NCBI GenBank assembly: GCA_013002345.1 | Contig: JABDKH010000187.1 | Span: 1-48,543 of the forward strand | DNA length: 48,543 bases | Source: Rhodothermales bacterium | Lineage (GTDB): Bacteria; Bacteroidota; Rhodothermia; Rhodothermales; JABDKH01 | Direction of reading: 5' to 3' | In this document: positions 1-7,755 of the stretch, piece by piece | How the letters are laid out: every line of letters begins with the position of its first letter | Position numbering within the stretch: position 1 is the stretch's first letter | The notes under the pieces: model-generated | The model's input: only the letters and a program-made list of their open reading frames with translations | Databases searched by the model: none | What the model was told of the DNA's origin: nothing | Position numbers and translations under genes: made by a program

Positions 1-488
1 GGATGGTCGGGATCCTCTTCGATCCGACCCGGCAAACTGACCATCTCACCGAACCACATAGACAGGTCGCCACTGTGCGCCAGGTAGTTGAGCGCAACGG
101 CAAGACTGAATCGGCTGTTGCAATTGATTGCCTCCCGGCTCAACGGGATGATCTTGCCAGCGGAAACCGTGCCGCTGGAGATCGCGAAATCACGCATGCG
201 GCCCGGCCACATCACGTCTTCCTCTCCTGCGCGCACCCGATCGACAAGCGGTCGAATGTCATCATACTCCTGAAGAGGAACACGAGCCTGAAAACTCGTC
301 ACCACATCAGGACTTCCGATCATTCCGTCGAAATCGAATTTCTTTCCGGCTACGGTTCTGGCGGCACGCTTCACCAGGCTACGCAGAAGGACCTCCTGGG
401 ATGACCACGGATGCGCCGCCGCCTTTCGGAGCGTCCGAAGAGGTCCCATCGGGACTCGTCCGACAATAGATCCTATCACGCTAGACAT
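1..488 (-). CDS. GH3 auxin-responsive-promoter family acyl-adenylating protein (5' part, runs off left edge)
   Basis: The minus strand reads open from an ATG at 488 to the window edge, giving the first 162 residues. The protein begins MSSVIGSIVG. At about residues 65-100 it has the segment FQARVPLQEYDDIRPLVDRV, followed by VMWPGRMRDFAISSGT-V-SAGKIIPLSREAI. This is the N-terminal pattern of the GH3 family: a (V/I)PL-x-Y-D-x-x-xP block, then a Ser-Ser-Gly-Thr phosphate loop used to bind ATP, then K-x-IP. The family belongs to the ANL adenylating superfamily and joins carboxylic acids to amino acids or other acceptors. In plants the substrates are hormones, but in bacteria they are mostly unknown. 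Family members run to about 500-600 residues, so roughly two thirds lies outside the window. No good Shine-Dalgarno sequence precedes the ATG. It is divergent from folP across 178 bases, which must hold both promoters. The family call is fairly secure; the substrate is unknown. Confidence 0.82.
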   Translation of the reverse strand, partial: MSSVIGSIVGRVPMGPLRTLRKAAAHPWSSQEVLLRSLVKRAARTVAGKKFDFDGMIGSPDVVTSFQARVPLQEYDDIRPLVDRVRAGEEDVMWPGRMRDFAISSGTVSAGKIIPLSREAINCNSRFSLAVALNYLAHSGDLSMWFGEMVSLPGRIEEDPDH

Positions 489-666
489 AGGCACGCATCG
501 TTCTCACTCCCGGCATTCCGGTAACACTCGATCGGCTCCGTCCACCGAAGGATCCCGTAAAATCAATCGGTTCCATCATCAACCGCTCCTGATCACCGCA
601 TTAAGGGCTGCCGATAAGGTGCGAAACTCCGAGGGAATTTTGAACACGTAGACGTAACTTCCCAAC

Positions 667-1584
667 ATGGAAGCAAAAGAAACGGAAACGACGCCCACCT
701 TCGTTGTTCGGTGTCGCGACAGAGTACTCGATTGCACGCCCGGATTGTCTTCGGGAGCACTCGTGATGGGCATCCTGAATGTCACTCCCGACTCCTTTTC
801 AGACGGCGGGAAGTACATGAGTCCCGATGCCGCCCTGTCGCGGGCAGAGGAGATGGTCGAGCAGGGTGTCGACATTATCGATGTCGGTGGCGAGTCGTCT
901 CGCCCGACCGGAAAGACATACGGAGAAGGAGCCAGACCCATCACGCCCCACGAGGAGATGCGACGTGTCGCTCCCGTCATCAAGGGGATCGTTACTCGCT
1001 TTCCGTCCGTGCTTGTCTCGGTGGATACCTACAAGCCGGATGTTGCGAAGACGGCCATGGAAGCTGGAGCTCACATGATCAATGATATCACCGGGTTGAG
1101 ATACTCGTCGGATATCGCGCAAGTGGCAGCTGACGCGGGTGCAGCACTGATCGTTATGCATTCTGTTGGGACGCCCGGGGCGCTTCCTCATGACACAGAG
1201 CACAAGAACGTCATCGATACCGTCACCCGCTCACTGACCGAGTCTATGACCCGTGCAAAGGAAGCCGGGGCCACCGAGATCATTCTGGATCCGGGATTCG
1301 GGTTCGGCAAATCGGTGGTCGACAATCTCCGATTGATTCGGAATCTGGATCAGCTATCGAGCCTGCATCGTCCGCTGCTGCTGGGTATCTCGCGAAAATC
1401 AACGATCGCGACCGTTCTGGGCGGCGAAGACAATCCTCCACCCCCTGAGGAGAGACTGTTCGGGACCCTCGGTGCGACGGTGGTGGCCGTCATGCGAGGC
1501 GCCTCTATCATCCGGACGCACGACATCCGACAGACAGTCGAGACGCTGAAGGTGGTAGCTGCGATCACACAGGCCGGGGAATAA
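667..1584 (+). CDS. folP: dihydropteroate synthase
   Basis: Condenses 6-hydroxymethyl-7,8-dihydropterin diphosphate with p-aminobenzoate to give 7,8-dihydropteroate, the step of folate synthesis blocked by sulfonamides. It is cytosolic. The 305-residue product shows the full TIM-barrel signature set in order: MGILNVTPDSFSDGG near residue 34, GGESSRPT near 79, VDTYKP near 119, NDITG near 139, DPGFGFGKS near 208, GISRKS near 240 and the closing RTHDI near 284. Length is a little above the usual 270-290 because of a short polar N-terminal lead. The ATG at 667 has no obvious Shine-Dalgarno sequence. It is first of a tight three-gene operon; its TAA overlaps the ATG of cdaA by one base (TAATG). 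The other folate genes here, folA and thyA, lie 31 kb away. Confidence 0.97.
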   Translation: MEAKETETTPTFVVRCRDRVLDCTPGLSSGALVMGILNVTPDSFSDGGKYMSPDAALSRAEEMVEQGVDIIDVGGESSRPTGKTYGEGARPITPHEEMRRVAPVIKGIVTRFPSVLVSVDTYKPDVAKTAMEAGAHMINDITGLRYSSDIAQVAADAGAALIVMHSVGTPGALPHDTEHKNVIDTVTRSLTESMTRAKEAGATEIILDPGFGFGKSVVDNLRLIRNLDQLSSLHRPLLLGISRKSTIATVLGGEDNPPPPEERLFGTLGATVVAVMRGASIIRTHDIRQTVETLKVVAAITQAGE

Positions 1585-2450
1585 TGGTGCCTCCGATCGC
1601 CCTGACGATTTTTCAGTGGATCATCCCGATCAGGCTGATCGACATTATCGAGATAGGCATCTTCGCATACGTACTGTACAAGCTGTACAATCTTATGCGG
1701 GGCACCATAGCCATCCAGATTTTCCTGGGTGTGCTCGCGCTCTACCTGATACAGGTTATTGTCAGCGTCGCTGACATGACGATTCTGAACTCACTGTTCG
1801 GGCTCATTGGGGAGGTCATAGTCCTGGCCGTCATCATTCTGTTCCAGCCCGAGATTCGGCGGCTGCTTTTGTTACTCGGACAGAACCCGCTGATTCGGAG
1901 GCTCGTGACGTCGCCGGCTCAGGAGCAAATGGTGAACGAGATTACGGACGCCGCGATGGAGATGAGTCGAAGTCGGATCGGCGCATTGATCGTGTTCGAG
2001 CGGTCGACGGGGCTCAGAAACTACATCGAAACCGGAACGGTGATTCACGCCCGTGTATCAAAGGATTTGCTCATTACCATCTTCTATTCGCAAAATCCGC
2101 TTCATGACGGCGCGATCATTATCAGAAAGAAGACTATTGAGGCTGCGCGTTGCATTCTGCCCGTGTCCACGAGTATGCGACTCTCTCCACACCTCGGACT
2201 CCGGCATCGCAGCGCGGTGGGATTGACCGAACAGACTGACGCATTTGTGCTCGTGGTTTCCGAAGAAACGGGGGCGATCTCGGTGTCCATGCTGGGTAAT
2301 CTCATCACCGACATAGACGAGCAGAAGCTCCGCGAATACCTTTCAGACGCGTTGCTGCCCCAGGCGCCTATGGCTGCGGATCTGGGACATCCTGAAGTTG
2401 AGCCGGCGGCCACGTACGGTAGCCCCCGAACAAGCATCCCCGAGGCTTGA
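1584..2450 (+). CDS. cdaA: diadenylate cyclase (CdaA/DacA type), membrane-bound
   Basis: Makes cyclic di-AMP from two ATP. This second messenger controls potassium and osmolyte transport and cell-wall balance in many bacteria. The 288-residue protein has three N-terminal membrane segments (about residues 20-36, 44-62 and 74-88) and then a DisA_N cyclase domain from about 105 to 250. The catalytic motifs are intact: HDGAI at 174-178 and LGLRHRSAVG at 204-213 (DGA and RHR elements). The end is a polar tail of about 35 residues. The start overlaps the folP stop by one base, and the purine-rich GGGGA just before it could act as a ribosome site. folP next to cdaA is a familiar arrangement in Bacteroidota and supports the call. 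No regulator such as cdaR or glmM is adjacent. Confidence 0.95.
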   Translation: MVPPIALTIFQWIIPIRLIDIIEIGIFAYVLYKLYNLMRGTIAIQIFLGVLALYLIQVIVSVADMTILNSLFGLIGEVIVLAVIILFQPEIRRLLLLLGQNPLIRRLVTSPAQEQMVNEITDAAMEMSRSRIGALIVFERSTGLRNYIETGTVIHARVSKDLLITIFYSQNPLHDGAIIIRKKTIEAARCILPVSTSMRLSPHLGLRHRSAVGLTEQTDAFVLVVSEETGAISVSMLGNLITDIDEQKLREYLSDALLPQAPMAADLGHPEVEPAATYGSPRTSIPEA

Positions 2451-3109
2451 TGTCATCCGAGGACTGGAAGTACCGCCGACGCCGGACGAAACTGGTTGAG
2501 TCCCTTAAGGACAAGGGTATCTCGGATGTCAACGTGCTTCGCGCTATCGAAACGGTACCCCGACATCTCTTTGTTGATGCGGCTTTGCGTCCGCGGGCTT
2601 ATGAAGATGAAGCTTTGCCAATCGGATATGGCCAGACGATCTCTCAACCATTTACGGTAGCCTATCAGACGGCGATGGTGGCAGTCGGCCGTGGGGATCG
2701 GGTGCTGGAAATCGGAACAGGCAGCGGATACCAGGCGGCCATTCTGTGTGAACTGGGAGCTGTCATGTACTCCGTGGAACGGATACGGGCTCTGTATGAA
2801 CGCACCCGGCAACTCCTCAACGATCTGAACTACCGCGTGACGGCCAAGTGCGACGACGGAACGTTGGGCTGGGCAGCCTTTGCGCCCTACGACGCGATAA
2901 TCGTCACCGCCGGAGCTACCGAGGTACCCGATCCCCTGATCAAGCAGCTTCGCACCCCGGACTCTGAACACGGCGGTGGACGCCTTGTGATTCCGGTGGG
3001 TGGATCCGACGGGCAGACAATGTACCGCCTTACCAGAACGGGGCCGGAGACGATCGAAGAAGAGCAGTCTCACGACTTCCGCTTCGTGCCGCTCATAGGT
3101 GACCGCTAG
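2450..3109 (+). CDS. pcm: protein-L-isoaspartate O-methyltransferase
   Basis: Transfers a methyl group from S-adenosylmethionine to L-isoaspartyl residues, starting repair of age-damaged proteins in the cytosol. The 219-residue product carries the PCMT hallmarks: VPRHLFVD near residue 36, a YEDEALPIGYGQTISQPF block near 51 that forms the isoaspartate pocket, and the methyltransferase nucleotide-binding loop VLEIGTGSGYQAAIL near 84, followed by an acidic VER. Length is typical (about 210-230). I place the start at the ATG at 2450, whose A is also the last base of the cdaA TGA (TGATG coupling); an in-frame TTG directly before it would add one residue. The gene ends at a CTAG tetramer that also supplies the stop of the convergent gene at 3106-3396, a four-base tail-to-tail overlap. 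Confidence 0.95.
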   Translation: MSSEDWKYRRRRTKLVESLKDKGISDVNVLRAIETVPRHLFVDAALRPRAYEDEALPIGYGQTISQPFTVAYQTAMVAVGRGDRVLEIGTGSGYQAAILCELGAVMYSVERIRALYERTRQLLNDLNYRVTAKCDDGTLGWAAFAPYDAIIVTAGATEVPDPLIKQLRTPDSEHGGGRLVIPVGGSDGQTMYRLTRTGPETIEEEQSHDFRFVPLIGDR

Positions 3110-3396
3110 GCGCCGGCCACGAAGGTCCAGTCCTGGTGGTCGATGCGATCGACGACACCAACCACCGTTGCATCTGTAGGTGTCAGCCCGGGCTTGAACG
3201 GAATAGCCGCCTCGCTGGCCGTGGTGTAGATCACCACGTCGCCTACGCCCGACTCTGCCGTGTCGAGCGCGATGATCGGTCCACCAACGTCGCGACCTCG
3301 AAAGGCCATGGGCTGCACAAGAAGCATTCGGCGCGACTCAAACCTCTCATTCTTCCGCGTCGCCCATATGGTGCCGATTACCCTGGCCAACTTCAC
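3106..3396 (-). CDS. EutN/CcmL-family microcompartment vertex protein, divergent copy
   Basis: A 96-residue member of the pentameric bacterial-microcompartment vertex family, which caps the corners of protein shells. It begins VKLARVIGTIWATRKN, matching the family's opening strand (x-LG-KVIGTVWATRK), and ends with ATVVGVVDRI, matching the usual I-x-A-IVD. The middle is unusual: the loop that reads DSVGAGAGEVVLVAQGSSAR in the upstream copy reads DTAESGVGDVVIYTTASEAA here, so the glycine-rich turn and the GSSAR segment are lost. The GTG start at 3396 overlaps the TGA of the upstream paralogue (GTGA), implying translational coupling and perhaps a mixed pentamer. The stop shares a CTAG with pcm. 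No hexameric shell protein or encapsulated enzyme lies nearby. The family call is sound; the role is open. Confidence 0.85.
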   Translation of the reverse strand: MKLARVIGTIWATRKNERFESRRMLLVQPMAFRGRDVGGPIIALDTAESGVGDVVIYTTASEAAIPFKPGLTPTDATVVGVVDRIDHQDWTFVAGA

Positions 3397-3695
3397 GAAT
3401 CCACCCCGCTCAATTCCAGTCTGGCAACGGTTTCGACGTCCATTTTGTCGACAATCGCGGTGATGACCGCATCCACCGGTTTGTTGTTCGTGAGGACCGT
3501 CTGACGGGCGCTCGACCCCTGAGCCACCAGAACAACCTCCCCTGCGCCGGCTCCGACACTGTCGACGGCGACGACAAAACGATCTTTCAAGGAAAGATCC
3601 AGATCCACCTCGCGCACGATCTGGAGCTTCATGCCAACGAGTTGATCGTCTTTCCGCGTCGCCCAGACTGTCCCGATGACTTTGCCCAGCATCAT
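3393..3695 (-). CDS. EutN/CcmL-family microcompartment vertex protein, canonical copy
   Basis: A 100-residue BMC-P protein with the textbook pattern: MLGKVIGTVWATRKDDQLVG at the start, a basic LQIV strand, AVDSVGAGAGEVVLVAQGSS near residue 50-70 and a closing AVITAIVDKM. Family members form pentamers at the vertices of carboxysome- and metabolosome-like shells. Two adjacent ATG codons (3695 and 3692) could start it; upstream AAAAGGA about eight bases before the first is a plausible ribosome site. It is first of a two-gene unit with the divergent copy at 3106-3396, coupled by a four-base overlap. Upstream lies a gene-free region with strong hairpins. No BMC-domain (Pfam BMC-H) gene is visible anywhere in the 48.5 kb, so either the rest of a shell locus is elsewhere or the pair works outside a shell. 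Confidence 0.9.
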   Translation of the reverse strand: MMLGKVIGTVWATRKDDQLVGMKLQIVREVDLDLSLKDRFVVAVDSVGAGAGEVVLVAQGSSARQTVLTNNKPVDAVITAIVDKMDVETVARLELSGVDS

Positions 3696-3976
3696 GGCCC
3701 GATTCCTTTTCTCTGGTTTGAACTCTTCTCGAAGATTTAGACGTGCGAAAGAAGGTAGCGAGTGCCCCAGACGATGACAACCGGACAATAATTCACGACG
3801 CTCTGGCGTTCGGGTACTATTCGGCGAGCCGCCGCCCACCGCGGACCAGCGCTCTCTACCACCCGCCCGCAGCAACGCCGGCCGAAAAACCACCAGAGAC
3901 ACCCCGTTTGGGCGAGCCAGTCGACATCTTGAATTCAGTACGGCGGCTGCCGATACACAATGCAGTTGTAAGGAGA

Positions 3977-4001
3977 ATGTGTAGGGGATCCCCCTACACA
4001 T
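3977..4001. repeat. Perfect 11-bp inverted repeat with 3-base centre
   Basis: ATGTGTAGGGG, then ATC, then its exact complement CCCCTACACAT. Neither side is followed by a T-run, so it does not look like a rho-independent terminator. Symmetry and position between two divergent units suit a dimeric repressor operator or an RNA hairpin near a 5' end. The operator role is inference. Confidence 0.55.
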
Positions 4002-4024
4002 CCGATAAACCTTTCCCTCACACG

Positions 4025-4046
4025 ATCCGGCCGTATGGCGGCCGAT
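4025..4046. repeat. GC-rich hairpin
   Basis: Two CGGCCG hexamers (4028-4033 and 4039-4044) flank the five bases TATGG, with ATC/GAT extending the stem past a one-base bulge. There is no T-run after it on either strand. Possibly part of a leader RNA; function unknown. Confidence 0.4.
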
Positions 4047-4230
4047 AGCTAAACTGTGTAAATTACCAGTCTTCGCGTGAGGATCCACCCCCGTTTTCGC
4101 GCGATTTCCCACCCGGAGTCTGGTTCTTTGCCACGCGATCGCCAGTCGCCGGGTACGCAATGCTACGCTGACAGATGGAGTCCACAAAAGGGCCCGTCTT
4201 CCACCAATCACCGTAGCAGAAGTGTACGAA

Positions 4231-4989
4231 ATGCTGAAAAGTCCCATACTCGGCTTGCTGATCGCCACCGCTCTCAGCACAGGCGCCTTCGCAAAGTCCG
4301 CATTTGTTGAATGCGCAGTTCGCACCGGTCAGAACGCAAGCATTTTCATCCGGTCGGAGGTCACGCCAACGATAAACGGCGTCGCGCTTGACAAAGGCGA
4401 TGAGGTCGTGGTCCTGGACAAAAACGGTGCGTGTGCCGGCAAGGCCACGTGGACCGGTGAAACGATGTCCATCACGGTGTGGGGAGACGACGAAATGACC
4501 GAGGAGATCGACGGACTCAACGCTGGCGATCCGCTTCGCTTCGTCATCTATGATGCATCCGACAACCTGATCTTCGGAGCCGACGGTGCGGGGATCGACG
4601 TTGGATTTGATTCGGAGTTTCCGTTCAACGACGGCGGTGTGTACGAACCCGACGCGTTGTTCAATGTGAGCTTCCTCGATATCAGCGGCGTCCCGTCAAC
4701 CCCTCCGACAGCAGGTGTGGTTGACAGCTTCAAGCTGGGATCGCCGTATCCGAATCCCTTCAACCCGGTGACCTCCTTCGAACTGGAAGTCATCGATGCG
4801 CAGGACGTTGCTGTTCGCGTCTACAATGCAATCGGGCAACAGGTCGCGATGCTCCATGATGGATTCCTGACGTCGGGGACCCAGCACGAGTTTCAGTTTG
4901 AGGGAGCCGGATTGTCGAGCGGCATGTACCTCATTCGCGTCACCGGTGAGGTGTTTGCGACTGCCAAGAGCGTCGTGTTGCTGAAGTAG
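4231..4989 (+). CDS. Secreted protein with C-terminal type IX secretion sorting domain
   Basis: A 252-residue exported protein of unknown activity. The N-terminus MLKSPILGLLIATALSTGAFA is a clear signal peptide with cleavage after GAFA. Residues about 25-150 form an acidic, probably beta-rich body, with INGVALDKGDEVVVLDKNG followed by GKATWTGETMSITVWGDDE, that recalls secreted binding modules but no family I can name. The last 85 residues are a Por-secretion-type sorting domain: SPYPNPFNPVTSFELEV, then RVYNAIGQQVAML, then SSGMYLIRVTGE and a hydrophobic end SVVLLK. In Bacteroidota this domain directs passage through the type IX system and attachment to the surface. I chose the ATG at 4231 because it puts the signal peptide at the N-terminus; a GTG at 4222 would add three residues. 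It ends 12 bases before the convergent deoB stop. Confidence 0.85.
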   Translation: MLKSPILGLLIATALSTGAFAKSAFVECAVRTGQNASIFIRSEVTPTINGVALDKGDEVVVLDKNGACAGKATWTGETMSITVWGDDEMTEEIDGLNAGDPLRFVIYDASDNLIFGADGAGIDVGFDSEFPFNDGGVYEPDALFNVSFLDISGVPSTPPTAGVVDSFKLGSPYPNPFNPVTSFELEVIDAQDVAVRVYNAIGQQVAMLHDGFLTSGTQHEFQFEGAGLSSGMYLIRVTGEVFATAKSVVLLK

Positions 4990-5001
4990 CTGTGGTTGCG
5001 C

Positions 5002-6198
5002 TCAGTTGCCGGAAGCCGCTCGAACACTGTCCGGCAGAAAGCTGTCCCCCGCGCAGTCGTATTCCACTCCAAAGTAGGCGGCAACCGATGCGGCATGGTC
5101 TGCGAACGAGGACCGCATACCCAGGTCGGAGCCCGACCCTTCATAGCTGACGAGCAGAGGAACGTGCTCTCGCGTGTGGTCGGTACCGGGGAAGGTCGGG
5201 TCATTGCCGTGGTCGGCCGTCAGCAACAACACGGAGCCGTGTGGAAGTGCGCGTTCGATTTCGGGCAGATTTGAATCAAAGTGCTCCAGTGCACGCGCAA
5301 AGCCCTGCGCGTCGTTTCGGTGTCCGAAGTCCTGGTCGAAGTCTACCAGATTCGTCCAGATAAAGGTCGGGTGGCCATTCGCAGTGGCCGCTACGATGGC
5401 CTTCACCGTAGCCTCGATGCCTTCGGTGTTGGATCTGGTCTTGATGCTGGAATCGAATCCCACGCGATCGAAGAGCTCACCGATCTTGCCGACGGCGATC
5501 GTCTGAATCCCGGCATCCTGCAATCGCGACTGTACCGGTGCCTTCAGGGGCCGCAGAGCAAAATCTTTCCGCATGGCCGACAACCGCGAGTACGAGCCCT
5601 CGGCGCCCGCAAAGGGTCTGGCGATTACGCGGCCAACCGCATGGGGTCCAACGCATACCCTGTCCCTCGCTAGACGACAGAGCTCGTAGAGCCGCTCCAG
5701 AGGAATCACGTCCACATGCGCCGCAACTTGAAAGACGCTGTCGGCCGACGTGTAGACAATCGGCCATGCTGATTCCTGGTGTGCCGACCCCACGCGCTCG
5801 ATGATTTCGGTGCCGGATGCCGCTACGTTGGCGAGGATGCCATCGCAGCCCGATTCCAACAAGAAACGGTCGATGAGTTCGTCCGGAAACCCATCAGGAT
5901 ATGTCGGAAACGGGTTTTCGAGCTGAATGCCTGCCAGCTCCCAGTGGCCGGTCGTGCTGTCCTTCCCTGCCGACACCTCTCGCAGGCGGCCGTAATCAGC
6001 CGCCGGATTTCTTGTGCCGTCCATCCCCGTAAGTGCCCTGATATTACCCAGGCCCCACCGAGCGAGATTTGGCAGATCGGGTCGAGCTACCTGACAGACG
6101 TGACCGAGCGTATCGCTGCCGACGTCACCGAAGTCATCAGCGTCTGGCTGCGCACCGATTCCTACGCCATCCAACACGATCGTGACAAAGAGAGACAT
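5002..6198 (-). CDS. deoB: phosphopentomutase
   Basis: Interconverts ribose 1-phosphate and ribose 5-phosphate (and the deoxy forms), linking nucleoside salvage to the pentose phosphate pathway. It is cytosolic and uses Mn2+. The 398-residue protein belongs to the alkaline-phosphatase superfamily. It shows the metal-binding LDGVGIGAQPD at the N-terminus, the catalytic Thr loop GKDSTTGHWE near residue 93, FDQDFGHRND near 288 and the second metal cluster TADHGNDPTFPGTDHTRE near 330. Length matches the usual 390-410. The ATG at 6198 lies 39 bases downstream of the preceding minus-strand gene, so the two are probably cotranscribed. It is the last gene of the minus-strand run that begins with mrdA. 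Confidence 0.97.
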   Translation of the reverse strand: MSLFVTIVLDGVGIGAQPDADDFGDVGSDTLGHVCQVARPDLPNLARWGLGNIRALTGMDGTRNPAADYGRLREVSAGKDSTTGHWELAGIQLENPFPTYPDGFPDELIDRFLLESGCDGILANVAASGTEIIERVGSAHQESAWPIVYTSADSVFQVAAHVDVIPLERLYELCRLARDRVCVGPHAVGRVIARPFAGAEGSYSRLSAMRKDFALRPLKAPVQSRLQDAGIQTIAVGKIGELFDRVGFDSSIKTRSNTEGIEATVKAIVAATANGHPTFIWTNLVDFDQDFGHRNDAQGFARALEHFDSNLPEIERALPHGSVLLLTADHGNDPTFPGTDHTREHVPLLVSYEGSGSDLGMRSSFADHAASVAAYFGVEYDCAGDSFLPDSVRAASGN

Positions 6199-6237
6199 GG
6201 CTGCGCGATAAATCGGGACGCCCGGTGGTCCGGCGAG

Positions 6238-7635
6238 TTACTCAAGTATCGTGCAGACACCGGACTTGACAGCTTCCTGAAGAGCGGCTGCTGCGTCCGC
6301 TTTGAGCTGTTCGTGCGTCTTGTGCCGGTCGGCCAGCATCGCCACACCGATGCTCACGCCTCCTCGATACTCCTGGCCCATCTTCTCGAAATCGTCGTAC
6401 ACCTGCATCGCCCATAGCTCTACGTCTGTCAGCGGCGATGCAACGAATACGCCGAACATCAGATCGCCAAATCGCTCGATGCGAAGACCGTCACCTGACT
6501 CCTCAAGACGCTTGCGAATTCCAGTCTCAAGCCCTGCGACGGCGTCGACTCCGTCTTCTGCAACTACCTCCTCCGCACGGTTCAACATCACCAATGCGAA
6601 TGCCATTGGTGAATTACGTTTGCGGGCACGCAGCATTTCTTCTGCAATAATCTCTCGTCTCGGACGGAATGACGGAGCCGATTCGGACGGCGCTTCATCG
6701 TCACGGTCAACGACTTCACCGAGTACCCGCGCGAAGTGCTCGAAGACGCGATGAGCCCTCGAGTTTTCAAGAACACCATCATACATAGAGTCTGCAATGA
6801 GCAGGAATCGTCGCCCACCCGGCGGCATTGGAATCGCGGCGTACGCCAGCTCCTTGACCGCGATCGTCTCCCGGTAGTATTGCAGGTCATACGGATCCCA
6901 TGTCGCGTCGGCGGCGCGCTCGACCGTCACATATATCGAGTTCGACCAGCGCATGCCGTTACCCGGTGTCAACTCGCCACCGCTACGAGCGTACGCATTC
7001 CGACTCACGATCGCGTGAATCCGGTGTCCCTTACCGTCGGCCTCGGAACCAAGGAGACACACCGTGTTGGCCTGGAGAGCTGCACACATTGATTCGAGAC
7101 ATGGAAGGACCACATCGCCATCGATACGGTCGGAACAGGACGCAACCTGGTATTGAGGAGACTTCCTTTCTTTCGTGACAGGTCCGGACACGGAGGTTGG
7201 CGAGCGACTGACGCCGGTATCGACGGAACTCCCGTTCCGTTCTGTGGGCATCGGTTCTCGAACGCGTGTTTCAACAGAGCTCAATCTCTCCTCCGACTCG
7301 AAAATCGAGTATTGTGGGGCCTCCGAGGCTGATCGGCGGGTTGCGGCCCTGGTGGGTTCGTGGTGCGGGGTGTCCGGCTTCGGACGCACTTCGGTCTTGC
7401 CAGATTTCGGGCGTATATCGAGAATGCCGAGGGCGTTCAGGTCCTCTTCGTCAACCGGTGCGTAGCCGCTCGAGTCCGGGCGTCCAATGTCAAATTTTCC
7501 CTTGAGTTGGAGTAGCCAGGTTGCCCCGGCTGCGGCCAGCAGAAGCGCAGCAAGGACGTACAATCCCCAGAAATGCAGGACCGCTCCCAGAACCGTTGAG
7601 AGAATGGCTAAGATGACCAGGAGTACCCGGAGCAT
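6238..7635 (-). CDS. Membrane-anchored GAF and degenerate GGDEF-like protein
   Basis: A 465-residue protein not assigned to a named family. Residues 1-43 contain two hydrophobic segments (about 3-22 and 26-43), followed by a polar, proline-rich linker to about 155. Residues about 165-305 look like a GAF sensor domain (CLESMCAALQANTVCLLG near its start; FLLIADSMYDG later). Residues about 320-465 have the GGDEF fold outline: an R-rich helix, then LRIERFGDLMFGVFV where active cyclases have RYGGDEF, then GGVSIGVAML and a helix LKADAAAALQEAVKSG. The signature loop is FGDLMF, so the catalytic glutamate is gone and diguanylate cyclase activity is unlikely. It may bind a nucleotide or act as a dimer switch. 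It sits between ftsX and deoB on the same strand. The domain calls are by eye and moderately sure. Confidence 0.65.
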   Translation of the reverse strand: MLRVLLVILAILSTVLGAVLHFWGLYVLAALLLAAAGATWLLQLKGKFDIGRPDSSGYAPVDEEDLNALGILDIRPKSGKTEVRPKPDTPHHEPTRAATRRSASEAPQYSIFESEERLSSVETRVREPMPTERNGSSVDTGVSRSPTSVSGPVTKERKSPQYQVASCSDRIDGDVVLPCLESMCAALQANTVCLLGSEADGKGHRIHAIVSRNAYARSGGELTPGNGMRWSNSIYVTVERAADATWDPYDLQYYRETIAVKELAYAAIPMPPGGRRFLLIADSMYDGVLENSRAHRVFEHFARVLGEVVDRDDEAPSESAPSFRPRREIIAEEMLRARKRNSPMAFALVMLNRAEEVVAEDGVDAVAGLETGIRKRLEESGDGLRIERFGDLMFGVFVASPLTDVELWAMQVYDDFEKMGQEYRGGVSIGVAMLADRHKTHEQLKADAAAALQEAVKSGVCTILE

Positions 7636-7755
7636 ATGCCAGGGACGCTGTAGGAAGACACCGCAGTGGGGGCAGTTTTTTTAAACTAGTCGCACCCCAC
7701 GCGAATGTCAACCGGTCGACACGCGCCAACAGCAGTCGATCGAGACGCAGTCTAA

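Larger units (their letters stand above)
3696..4230. other. Gene-free stretch of 535 bases with two hairpins
   Basis: Lies between the divergent vertex-protein pair (minus) and the sorting-domain protein (plus), so it should hold both promoters. The frames open across it give low-complexity Arg/Pro/Ser-rich translations without family resemblance, and I reject them as genes. It contains a perfect inverted repeat at 3977-4001 and a GC-rich hairpin at 4025-4046, listed separately. I see no RNA gene that I can name. Confidence 0.6.

Noticed and set aside
3-404. Open frame on the plus strand at the left edge
   Set aside because: Its translation has no family resemblance, whereas the minus strand in the same place encodes a GH3-family protein with conserved motifs.
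3700-4325. Long minus-strand extension upstream of the canonical vertex gene
   Set aside because: Homology to EutN/CcmL begins at the Met at 3695 or 3692; the upstream residues are Arg/Ser/Pro-rich and unlike any family.
6238-7635. Active diguanylate cyclase
   Set aside because: The signature loop is FGDLMF rather than GGDEF/GGEEF, so the catalytic acidic residue is missing.
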